A stretch of 5,600 nt of DNA from Desulfobacterales bacterium (GCA_022361095.1 JAKSBO010001089.1:1-5600), one strand, 5' to 3'; counted from the first letter of the stretch, positions 1-5,375 are shown. Program-made: numbers and translations. The notes: generated from the sequence alone by a model not told the origin.

Positions 1-1
1 T

Positions 2-667
2 AATGGGAATTATTTTGAAATTCCCAATGACATCACCTATGGATTAACCTCTATTTCAGGAGAAAATTTTTACTATATCTACATTGATGATAGCGATGCT
101 GTCTATCCAATATTAAATAGTGATGTAGGCATTGTTCATTCTACCGATGAGCCAAAGTGGGATGATGCTAAACAGGGATGGTATCGTTTTTATGAAGATG
201 ATGGAATCACAGAAGTCGATAGTACGGATAAAGATGATCGATGTATTGGTGTTGTATGGATTGATGATAGTAATAACCTAAGGTGGTTTAATAACGTTAA
301 TGAACAAATTACTTGGGCCGAACGTAGCTATCTTGCTTCAAATATGTCGGGGAATAGTTATGTATGGCAACAGCCAAATGCAGCAGAAGGGCCTACTGTT
401 TTGCCTAAAAATGCTATAAAAGCTTTTTGTTATATTCATGCAGCTTGCGGAGCATTAAGTAGAGCGACTGTCGCACTTACATCTAAAGAAGCAGCTGATC
501 AAAATAATTATTTTTATGCAAGTAATGGTATAGCAGCTAGAGGATATCCTAAAACACTCACGATGGGATGGGTGTATCTCGGCGAATCAAGAAAGTTGCG
601 AATACAAGCTGACAATTCAAACACAGAAGTCCATGCTACCTTACAAGGATTTGAGATATCAAGGTAG
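2..667 (+). CDS. Phage tail/structural-like protein, C-terminal part (5' end outside window)
   Basis: The frame is open from the first bases of the window to a TAG at 665-667, giving 221 residues with no start in the window; the first in-frame ATG (344) is residue 115 and has no Shine-Dalgarno, so it is internal. The sequence is rich in Asp, Asn, Trp and Tyr and has short beta-like segments, for example GENFYYIYIDDSD near the start and DDRCIGVVWIDDSNNLRWF around residues 78-96. The end, around RKLRIQADNSNTEVHATLQG, looks like the repetitive beta C-termini of phage tail-fibre or receptor-binding proteins. No catalytic motif, signal or membrane segment is visible. The DNA is clearly AT-rich (one sampled 60-base line is about 27% GC, another about 42%), unlike the genes to the right, which fits horizontal origin. 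The phage assignment rests on composition, style and the nearby tRNA, not on a recognised family; another secreted or surface protein is possible. Confidence 0.6.
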   Translation, partial: NGNYFEIPNDITYGLTSISGENFYYIYIDDSDAVYPILNSDVGIVHSTDEPKWDDAKQGWYRFYEDDGITEVDSTDKDDRCIGVVWIDDSNNLRWFNNVNEQITWAERSYLASNMSGNSYVWQQPNAAEGPTVLPKNAIKAFCYIHAACGALSRATVALTSKEAADQNNYFYASNGIAARGYPKTLTMGWVYLGESRKLRIQADNSNTEVHATLQGFEISR

Positions 668-909
668 AATGGAAAAATTGGACGATTTTTATTGATGATC
701 CAAGTTTTAGAGTCTGGCTTTGAAAAACACCAAAATTACAGGTGGCTAGCTAAATCCTATGAAGCCGTCTGGATATGCCCCTAAAATGTCAATAAATCGA
801 AAAAATTATATAATTATAGCAGGTATTTAGCATTTATCATGAAAAGCATTATGTTAGATAAAATATGGACCGGATTTTACGCTCCTTTTTTGTCAAAAAA
901 CAGAGAAAT
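668..909. other. AT-rich stretch without a convincing gene
   Basis: Only very short frames are present. One, at 695-784, would encode 29 residues from ATG but lacks a clear Shine-Dalgarno and has no recognisable product. A perfect AT-only palindrome, AATTATATAATT, lies at 804-815 but is expected by chance in DNA this AT-rich. This stretch is probably the tail end of the mobile element next to the tRNA. Confidence 0.5.
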
Positions 910-938
910 AAAGAAAAAGGGGGTTTCGATAAAATCCC
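910..938 (-). terminator. Possible intrinsic terminator of tRNA-Thr
   Basis: Read on the minus strand, GGGATTTTATCGAAACCC forms a short hairpin (GGG and TTT pairing with AAA and CCC, one bulged A, loop TATCG). CC and then a T-rich run (TTTTTCTTT) follow. It lies about 28 bases past the encoded CCA. The stem is only six base pairs, so efficiency is uncertain. Confidence 0.45.
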
Positions 939-965
939 GAGAATCCCTATAAACCTTGATTTTAC

Positions 966-1041
966 TGGAGCCGGCGAGCGGATTCGAACCGCTGGCTTTC
1001 TCATTACGAGTGAGATACTCTACCAACTGAGTTACGCCGGC
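966..1041 (-). tRNA. tRNA-Thr (anticodon CGT)
   Basis: The minus strand folds into a complete cloverleaf of 76 bases. The acceptor stem is GCCGGCG/CGCCGGC (1035-1041 with 970-976). The D arm is ACTC-AGTTGGTA-GAGT. The anticodon stem TCTCA/TGAGA carries loop CTCGTAA, which places CGT at positions 34-36 (1007-1009 on the plus strand), so it reads ACG (Thr). The T arm AGCGG-TTCGAAT-CCGCT is canonical. The discriminator is T and the 3' CCA is encoded in the DNA (966-968). Nothing suggests damage. Its 3' end points towards the phage-like gene, so it is a candidate integration site. The identity as Thr follows directly from the anticodon. Confidence 0.96.
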
Positions 1042-1057
1042 TTTCAGCCTCAAACAC

Positions 1058-1086
1058 TATATACCAAGGGTTTCAGTGATTTTCAA
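1058..1086 (-). promoter_or_regulatory. Sigma70-type promoter of tRNA-Thr
   Basis: On the minus strand TTGAAA (1081-1086) and TATATA (1058-1063) are separated by exactly 17 bases. The -10 element ends 16 bases before the first base of the tRNA, which allows a short 5' leader. Both boxes are close to consensus and spacing is ideal; this is a sequence-only prediction. Confidence 0.6.
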
Positions 1087-1356
1087 TCAAAAAACAATAT
1101 CCCGCAAAATGGCGTAAAACAGGCGTTTTTTTTTGGCTTATGCGGGAAGAGTGCGGGAAAAAATAACACTGTACGGATCTATGCAATGGGGTCTGTTACA
1201 CAGTCGAGCTTAGTCCAGGCGTGACCCCCTTTGTTTATGAAACTGAAAAGCTGCAATGTAACCTGGGTGGCGAAATATTTATCGCACAGGCACCGGACAA
1301 CAAAAGCGGCAGAAATTATTATCCCGGCGCAATATGGAACCCATGGAAAAGCCTAA
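1087..1356. other. Intergenic stretch with repeats and a small unassigned frame
   Basis: About 270 bases lie between the tRNA promoter and the end of the first methyltransferase. The left part has TGCGGGAA twice (1141-1148 and 1152-1159) and an inverted CCCGCA (1101-1106). The middle part is a GGGGTC/GACCCC palindrome (1188-1228). A frame from GTG 1221 to TAG 1376 would give 51 residues containing GGEIFIAQAPDNKSGRNYYP; it lacks a Shine-Dalgarno, runs 20 bases into the opposing gene and matches no family I recognise. It could be a decayed gene fragment or chance. A frame running across the tRNA is a tRNA shadow. Confidence 0.5.
1188..1228. repeat. 41-base imperfect palindrome with GGGGTC/GACCCC ends
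   Basis: GGGGTC at 1188-1193 is the exact inverse of GACCCC at 1223-1228, and the centre of symmetry (about 1208) coincides with an AGCT palindrome at 1207-1210. The left arm also contains a CTGT-TAC-ACAG mini-hairpin. It could be a REP-like element, a small transposon end or an RNA hairpin. No second copy is present in the window, so its repeat status is inferred from shape alone. Confidence 0.4.
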
Positions 1357-2082
1357 TCACTTTGAGCCGATTATAGTGATACATCCGTTCTCAACAAATT
1401 CCTCTGTCCTTTTAAAGCCGCTTTGGGATAATTGTTCAGTGATCCATTTTGGGGATAACCGCAGCTTCCGGTAAAAACTTTTTTGGAAAGTCCATGCGCC
1501 GTCTGTTTTTTTATAGACCAGGTCATGCACTTTAACAGTGCCAGGCTCATATTCAAGGAAACAGGTAAAAATTGTGTTTTCATCACTTTTCACAGGCAAA
1601 AACCTGTCGGTATCGGTTAGTTCATGAGTCATGTCCCGGAATGTCAGTATAAATTTTCCGCCGGGCTCCAATGCGGAAAAAATTTTGCAGAACAGCAAGG
1701 CCACTTTTTCCTTTGAAGCCAGATGAAGTATTGTATCTGTCATGCAGACAATTAATTCAGCACTGCTGTTAATTATTTTGTCAAAATCAAACAAATCAGC
1801 TCGCACCGTGGTGATGCCGAGGTCTTTTGATTGCCCTTTCAGTTCATGTATCAGCTTGGGGTCCAGGTCAATTGCCGTAACCGAATAACCTGCCTTTGCC
1901 AGGGGAATGGATTGGAATCCGCATCCGGCACCAAGGTCTACAGCCACACCGGAACCTTTTGGAGACAACCCGTGTTTATTAAAAAATTGGGTGTTGCGCC
2001 GGACACCCGTTTCAAACCCGCCCGACATCCATGAATAAATATCTGAAAGCAATTGCCCGTAATGTTCTTTCACACTTGCCAT
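1357..2082 (-). CDS. Class I SAM-dependent methyltransferase (first of tandem pair by position, second in operon)
   Basis: The 241-residue product has a Rossmann-fold methyltransferase core. Motif I is AVDLGAGCG at residues 47-55, the SAM-ribose acidic residue is D72 in AIDLDP, a further acid lies in RADLFDF (94-100), the motif IV region is ELIVCMTDTILHL (109-121), and LEPGGKFILTFRD (138-150) forms a later strand-turn. The last ~90 residues are a beta-rich, substrate-side region ending in the strand CITIIGS. No targeting or membrane segment is seen, so it is cytoplasmic. The ATG is well placed: AAAGGAG (2089-2095 on the plus strand) lies six bases upstream. It follows the other methyltransferase gene by 51 bases on the same strand and is probably in one transcript with it. 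The substrate cannot be told; small molecule is more likely than DNA because no NPPY/DPPY motif is present. Confidence 0.85.
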   Translation of the reverse strand: MASVKEHYGQLLSDIYSWMSGGFETGVRRNTQFFNKHGLSPKGSGVAVDLGAGCGFQSIPLAKAGYSVTAIDLDPKLIHELKGQSKDLGITTVRADLFDFDKIINSSAELIVCMTDTILHLASKEKVALLFCKIFSALEPGGKFILTFRDMTHELTDTDRFLPVKSDENTIFTCFLEYEPGTVKVHDLVYKKTDGAWTFQKSFYRKLRLSPKWITEQLSQSGFKRTEEFVENGCITIIGSK

Positions 2083-2133
2083 AATTTTCTCCTTTGGCGT
2101 TTTATAGATAGGCCCTGTTACACCGATGGTTGT

Positions 2134-2883
2134 TTACATTGTTGAATGCCCCTGTATTTTTACCCCGGCCAGTACAAGAACCGGGGGACGTCTTAAATGG
2201 TCTAAGAGATCGGGCCTTTCAGCGGCGGCATCGGGATCCGGCCCTGGTTCAAGGAGCCTTTGAATCGAAAAACCGGCGTCGATCATTGTGTTGATGTACG
2301 TTTCAACGGTTCGGTGATATTTTTTTACACCGTCAACAAACCAGCGGGACACCCGCAGGGTTTCCTTTTTATAGTCATCAACGGGCCAATGTCTCTTGGT
2401 CTCGTCATCCAGACTGCACCATCCCCTGAGCAAAGAAGTACAGATCGGGTGCTCCACAGAAAAGATAAAATGTCCGCCTTTTTTGAGAGAAAGGGCAATG
2501 GTCTCGAAAACAGGCCGGATATCTTTTACGTAATGAAAACACATTGACGAGACCGCCAAATCAAATGATGCCGGAGCCGCATCAAGATCTTCGGCAGCCA
2601 TTTTTAGAAAATCCGCCCTCGGGTCTTTAATACGGTTGTGGGCTTCCGAAATCATATTCCCGGATATGTCTGTGCCCAGAATAGAGGCTGCGTTTTCTCC
2701 AAGACAATAGGATACAAATTTGCCAAAACCGCAGCCGATATCCAGGATGCAAAGCCCGTCAAGGGGAGGCAAAAGGCTGTAAATCGCCGGTTCTTCAACT
2801 GCGGCATTGAGACCGCTTTCGTTTGCCCGAAGCGCCATGTAATGCTCATAAAACTCCGGATTGTCATAAATGTTTTGTTTCAC
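2134..2883 (-). CDS. Class I SAM-dependent methyltransferase, UbiE/BioC-like (Methyltransf_11/25 type)
   Basis: The 249-residue product transfers a methyl group from SAM to an unknown, probably small, acceptor. It opens with KQNIYDNPEFYEHYMALR and a NESGLN segment typical of a widespread bacterial methyltransferase group. Motif I is ILDIGCGFG (46-54), the ribose-binding acid is D72 in GTDIS, AED lies at 97-99, FDLAVSSMCFHYV (107-119) is the motif IV region, and GGHFIFSVEHP (136-146) carries the family-typical EHP. WFVDGVKKYHRT (181-192) also matches this group. I place the start at GTG 2883-2881: AAGGA lies eight bases upstream, and family members begin M-KQNIYD. An ATG at 2994 would add 37 residues unlike the family. 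It is the upstream gene of the minus-strand pair and shares its divergent promoter region with the DUF2975 gene. Substrate unknown. Confidence 0.88.
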   Translation of the reverse strand: MKQNIYDNPEFYEHYMALRANESGLNAAVEEPAIYSLLPPLDGLCILDIGCGFGKFVSYCLGENAASILGTDISGNMISEAHNRIKDPRADFLKMAAEDLDAAPASFDLAVSSMCFHYVKDIRPVFETIALSLKKGGHFIFSVEHPICTSLLRGWCSLDDETKRHWPVDDYKKETLRVSRWFVDGVKKYHRTVETYINTMIDAGFSIQRLLEPGPDPDAAAERPDLLDHLRRPPVLVLAGVKIQGHSTM

Positions 2884-2896
2884 AATACGGTTCCTT
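2881..2896 (-). promoter_or_regulatory. Shine-Dalgarno and GTG start of the upstream methyltransferase
   Basis: AAGGA (2892-2896 on the plus strand) is followed by an eight-base spacer and GTG (2883-2881). This decides the start in favour of GTG over the in-frame ATG at 2994, which lacks a comparable site. Confidence 0.7.
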
Positions 2897-3024
2897 ATCA
2901 AGATTTTTGAAAAACATATTGAGTGCCCGGCCGCCACCGATGATACCAAAATATGCACGGGGATGGCTATTATCTTTTTCCCGGCCCGGATCATGCCGCC
3001 TGTGTGCGCCTAAAAATGAATTGT

Positions 3025-3132
3025 CGTTTCGAATTTTACGATGTTTAATGATGAATGGTAAATTTTTATTGTTTAACGATATTTTTTTATTGTTTTCCAA
3101 TTGTAAAAATAGTAAAAGGAACCGTTTCGAAT
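3025..3132 (+). repeat. Short direct repeats in the divergent control region
   Basis: Three repeat families lie in the AT-rich part of the gap between the methyltransferase and DUF2975 genes. CGTTTCGAAT occurs at 3025-3034 and 3123-3132. GTTTAAYGAT occurs at 3043-3052 and 3071-3080. TTTTTATTGTTT occurs at 3063-3074 and 3084-3095, exactly 21 bases apart, close to two helical turns. They are plausible operator sites for the Xre regulator encoded just downstream, but part of the signal may be AT-rich low complexity. No convincing sigma70 promoter pair could be fixed here. Confidence 0.4.
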
Positions 3133-3158
3133 CACATGTAAAAAAGGAGATAACAACC

Positions 3159-3719
3159 ATGGAAATCCGTCACACCACCGACAAAAACAAGAACATCGAT
3201 TTAATCCGGAAATCCAGCCGGAGAATTATATGGGCACTTTATATCTGGCGTGGGATAATACCGCTGGCCACGTGTCTGATCTGGCTGTTCATAAACAAGA
3301 TGCCCGGGATGATTCAGGATATTTTACCCGATTTTGTCCAACTGCCTTTGCCGCTTCCCATTCGGCTGGCCGGGCTGGCTGTTACCATGATCCCGGTCAG
3401 CATAATGATTTACGGCATTACAACGTTGATTCAGCTATTCCGCCTGTATCAGTGCGGTAAAATTTTCCAAGCTGAAAACGTTGCCTGCCTCAAACGTCTG
3501 TCCGGAACAATTCTTGTGCTTGGCGTTACAGGTATCATTACCGATAGCCTTTTAAGTGTTGTCTTAACCCTTCATCACCCCCCAGGGGAACATATGATTA
3601 CCTTTGGCTTAACCGATAAGGATATCACGTTGTTTATCCTGGGGTATGTTTTGATGACCATCGCCAGGGTGATGCAGGAAGGGTGCCGGTTACAGCAAGA
3701 ACAAAATCTTACGGTATAG
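3159..3719 (+). CDS. DUF2975 family membrane protein
   Basis: The 186-residue product is an integral membrane protein with about four hydrophobic helices, at roughly 22-45, 70-94, 114-138 and 153-172. Family hallmarks are LYQCGKIFQAENVACLKRLS (97-116), matching the usual Y-x-x-G-x-x-F-x-x-E-N loop, and the C-terminal VMQEGCRLQQEQNLTV, where DUF2975 proteins typically end with an E/L-rich 'ENDLTV' tail. The function of DUF2975 is unknown. The ATG at 3159 is supported by AAGGAGA (3144-3150) nine bases upstream; the frame is open farther left but that part runs through the AT-rich control region and is not conserved in style. The next gene, 12 bases downstream, encodes a YozG-like Xre regulator, the standard partner of this family, which supports both calls. 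The pair is probably autoregulated. Confidence 0.9.
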   Translation: MEIRHTTDKNKNIDLIRKSSRRIIWALYIWRGIIPLATCLIWLFINKMPGMIQDILPDFVQLPLPLPIRLAGLAVTMIPVSIMIYGITTLIQLFRLYQCGKIFQAENVACLKRLSGTILVLGVTGIITDSLLSVVLTLHHPPGEHMITFGLTDKDITLFILGYVLMTIARVMQEGCRLQQEQNLTV

Positions 3720-3734
3720 GGGGCGATTGATTTG
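3718..3734 (+). promoter_or_regulatory. Shine-Dalgarno and TTG start of the Xre gene
   Basis: AGGGGG (3718-3723) overlaps the DUF2975 stop codon and is followed after eight bases by TTG (3732-3734). Starting here gives TIRINLDVMMARRK, the normal N-terminus of the family, so a TTG start is more likely than the internal ATGs at the two Met residues. Overlap with the stop codon suggests translational coupling. Confidence 0.6.
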
Positions 3735-3941
3735 ACTATTCGTATCAATTTGGATGTTATGATGGCTCGGCGTAAAATCAACTCCAATACCCTGGCCGAG
3801 AAAATAGGCATCACAGCACAAAATCTGTCCATCCTGAAAACCGGCAAAGCCAAGGCCGTCAGGTTTTCTACCCTTGATGCCATATGCCGTCATTTGGAGT
3901 GTCAGCCCGGTGACATTCTGGAATATGCTAATGACGCATGA
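3732..3941 (+). CDS. Xre-family (HTH_26, YozG-like) transcriptional regulator
   Basis: The 69-residue protein is a single Cro/C1-type helix-turn-helix domain with nothing else attached. Residues 8-16 (DVMMARRKI) form helix 1, LAEKIGIT (21-28) and AQNLSILKTG (29-38) form the DNA-reading pair, and KAVRFSTLDAICRHLECQPGD (41-61) plus ILEY completes the five-helix fold. The KTGKAKAVRFSTLDAIC and CQPGDILEY segments are characteristic of the YozG-like group, which is almost always encoded beside a DUF2975 membrane protein, as here. It likely acts in the cytoplasm as a dimer on its own operon promoter, where direct repeats are visible. What signal links it to the membrane partner is not known. It ends 17 bases before a long hairpin. 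Confidence 0.92.
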   Translation: MTIRINLDVMMARRKINSNTLAEKIGITAQNLSILKTGKAKAVRFSTLDAICRHLECQPGDILEYANDA

Positions 3942-3958
3942 CTTTTGCAATATTGGGT

Positions 3959-4001
3959 TAAGGGGCGCAAAATATGTGGAATTTATTATTTTCGCCCCTT
4001 A
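3959..4001. terminator. Long hairpin between convergent genes, probable bidirectional terminator
   Basis: TAAGGGGCG (3959-3967) pairs perfectly with CGCCCCTTA (3993-4001). After one bulged C, AAAATA (3969-3974) pairs with TATTTT (3987-3992), giving 15 base pairs and a 12-base loop. It lies 17 bases after the Xre stop and 2 bases beyond the stop of the minus-strand CMD gene, where a shared terminator is expected. Neither side has a clean T-tract, so it may instead be a transcript-end stabiliser. Confidence 0.6.
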
Positions 4002-4003
4002 TA

Positions 4004-4348
4004 TCAAATTTGTTCCCTTTCTTTTAAAAATTCCACGACTCTTGTCGCCTGACCCTCGGCCAGGGTGCCGCCAAGACTGACAGCCACCCCGATGCATTCG
4101 AGGATTTCATCCACACTGGCGCCAAGGTCTAAAGCCGCTTCAGCCTGGTACAGGATGCAGGCCCGGCAACCCTGGACAATGGCTGTGGTCATGGCCATCA
4201 GGCGCTTGTTTTTGGCGCTTAACGCCCCGTTTTTGTAAGCGCATTGCGTTAATGCGTCTTTGGCCTGCCAAAGCTCCGGTCTCAATTTTTTAAAAGTACC
4301 TGCCTGTTCATGGATCCGGTTTTTCAGTTCAGTTTGATTTTCAAGCAT
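4004..4348 (-). CDS. Carboxymuconolactone decarboxylase (CMD)/AhpD-like family protein
   Basis: The 114-residue product is one all-helical CMD domain. Residues 48-68 (KRLMAM... to GCRACILYQ) hold the signature CxxC at C61 and C64; the AAL-LGAS-DEILE-IGVAVSLGG segment (71-94) is the standard following helix pair. Family members are oligomeric cytoplasmic proteins that act as disulphide/peroxide reductases, decarboxylases or proteins of unknown role. In AhpD-type enzymes the motif is E-x11-C-x2-C-x3-H; here the Glu position is R49 and the His position is Q68, so the classic proton relay is missing while both Cys remain. The start at ATG 4348-4346 is chosen because GGAG (4355-4358) lies six bases upstream; a longer frame to 4570 would overlap the divergent regulator gene. 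A divergent LysR gene suggests regulation by it. True substrate unknown. Confidence 0.87.
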   Translation of the reverse strand: MLENQTELKNRIHEQAGTFKKLRPELWQAKDALTQCAYKNGALSAKNKRLMAMTTAIVQGCRACILYQAEAALDLGASVDEILECIGVAVSLGGTLAEGQATRVVEFLKEREQI

Positions 4349-4393
4349 ATCGTTCTCCGTTTTATTAGGTTCATGGGTTAGGCGCGCAATCAG

Positions 4394-4422
4394 ATTAAAG
4401 ATATGAACAGCGTAGACCCCAA
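4394..4422 (-). promoter_or_regulatory. Possible sigma70 promoter of the CMD gene
   Basis: Minus-strand TTGGGG (4417-4422) and TTTAAT (4394-4399) are 17 bases apart. The -10 is a five-of-six match and the -35 is weak, as expected of an activator-dependent promoter. The start of transcription would be near 4387, about 40 bases before the start codon. A second candidate, TTGTCA (4432-4437) with TACGCT (4409-4414), also has 17-base spacing but a poorer -10. Confidence 0.4.
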
Positions 4423-4428
4423 TAATCC

Positions 4429-4443
4429 ATTTGACAAACAAAT
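4429..4443. promoter_or_regulatory. Probable LysR-type regulator binding site (T-N11-A dyad)
   Basis: ATTTG-ACAAA-CAAAT is a perfect dyad that obeys the LysR consensus: T4430 and A4442 are separated by 11 bases. It sits in the 121-base gap between the divergent regulator and CMD genes. Its centre is about 50 bases upstream of the predicted CMD transcription start, the usual LysR position. It also contains a consensus TTGACA (4431-4436) facing the regulator gene, so binding could repress that gene. Inferred from sequence only. Confidence 0.5.
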
Positions 4444-4469
4444 TGATATGATGATAGCCATCAAGAGTT

Positions 4470-5375
4470 ATGATGGATACCCGCAACATACACCCCATGA
4501 ATCTGACGCCGGACATACTTAGAACCTTTGTGGCAGCAGCCCAGAGCGGAAATTTTACCCATGCCGCCAAACAGGTTCATTTAACCCAGTCTGCGGTGAG
4601 TATGCAGATCAGACGTCTGGAATCTGATATCGGAAAACCGCTTTTTAACAGAATAACCCGTGGGGTGGAACTGACACCCCACGGAGAGCGCTTGCTGCGG
4701 TATGCCCGCCGCCTGCTCCAGATCCACGACAAAGCCGTTGCCTCTTTAACCGGGCCGAACCTGAACGGACAGATCCGCCTCGGTGTTCCCGAAGAGTTGT
4801 CCCACCGGTATCTGCCCGGCATTCTGCGAAGCTTTTCGGCCCGGTATCCCCTGATTTCCGTAGACATTCACTGTGATTTTTCAAACCGGTTAAAGGAGAT
4901 GGTAGAAGAGGGGCAACTGGATCTATGCCTTGCCAATGACGAAACCAGCACCAGGGTAGGGCATTTTCTTCGAAATGAACCCGTGGTCTGGATTGCGCCG
5001 AGGGATGCCGCACCGGAAATGGAGTCGCCCCTGCCCCTGGCCTTGTTTCACCAGGGATGTATGTATCGTAAATGGGGTATGCAGGCCCTGGCCCAAAAGG
5101 ATATTCCCTTCCGGATCGCATACTCCAGTCCCAGCTTTGCAGGGATTCTGGCCGCGGTTCGTTCCGGGGTGGCTGTGGCGCCTGTGGGCAAAAGCAGTGT
5201 CACCCGGGAATTTCGCATTCTCGAAACCCTGCCGGCACTGCCGTATGTCTGCATCACGCTTTATTCCGGCAACGGCCCTGAAGATAAGGCAAAAGCCTGT
5301 CTGTCCCAACATATCGCCGGGTCCTTTGACATACCGGCGGAACCAGGATGTGAAAAAGGTCACGGTTCGGGGTAA
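4470..5375 (+). CDS. LysR-type transcriptional regulator
   Basis: The 301-residue product has the standard LysR layout. The N-terminal winged helix-turn-helix spans about 11-71: LTPDILRTFVAAAQSGNFTH leads into AAKQVHLTQSAVSMQIRRLE (helices 2 and 3, 32-51), then GKPLFNRITRGVELTPHGE forms the wing. A linker helix covers about 72-95. The periplasmic-binding-protein-like effector domain begins at GQIRLGVPEE (100-109) and runs to about 285; GCMYRKWGMQAL (196-207) and SGVAVAPVG (232-240) resemble the LrhA/HexA-like subgroup. It would bind DNA as a tetramer and respond to a small unknown ligand. It is divergent from the CMD gene, its likely target. The start is uncertain: ATGs at 4470, 4473 and 4497 are in frame, none with a good Shine-Dalgarno; the last gives the most family-like N-terminus. 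This gene is the most GC-rich in the window (two sampled lines at 63-65%). Confidence 0.93.
   Translation: MMDTRNIHPMNLTPDILRTFVAAAQSGNFTHAAKQVHLTQSAVSMQIRRLESDIGKPLFNRITRGVELTPHGERLLRYARRLLQIHDKAVASLTGPNLNGQIRLGVPEELSHRYLPGILRSFSARYPLISVDIHCDFSNRLKEMVEEGQLDLCLANDETSTRVGHFLRNEPVVWIAPRDAAPEMESPLPLALFHQGCMYRKWGMQALAQKDIPFRIAYSSPSFAGILAAVRSGVAVAPVGKSSVTREFRILETLPALPYVCITLYSGNGPEDKAKACLSQHIAGSFDIPAEPGCEKGHGSG

Noticed and set aside
695..784. 29-residue frame after the phage-like gene
   Set aside because: It is too short, with no Shine-Dalgarno and no recognisable product.
804..815. AATTATATAATT palindrome
   Set aside because: It is made of A and T only in very AT-rich DNA; chance is sufficient.
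865..1224. A 119-residue plus-strand open frame
   Set aside because: It runs through the antisense of the tRNA-Thr gene; the GERIRTAGFLITSE stretch is the typical spurious translation of a tRNA, and no Shine-Dalgarno or family is seen.
2884..2994. 37-residue N-terminal extension of the upstream methyltransferase
   Set aside because: The GTG at 2883 has a good ribosome site and gives the family's usual N-terminus; the extension has neither.
2823..3158. Long N-terminal extension of the DUF2975 frame
   Set aside because: It overlaps the methyltransferase gene antisense and the AT-rich control region; the ATG at 3159 has a strong Shine-Dalgarno and fits the family length.
4349..4570. N-terminal extension of the CMD frame
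   Set aside because: It crosses the divergent promoter region and overlaps the start of the LysR gene; the inner ATG has a GGAG six bases upstream and family-like length.
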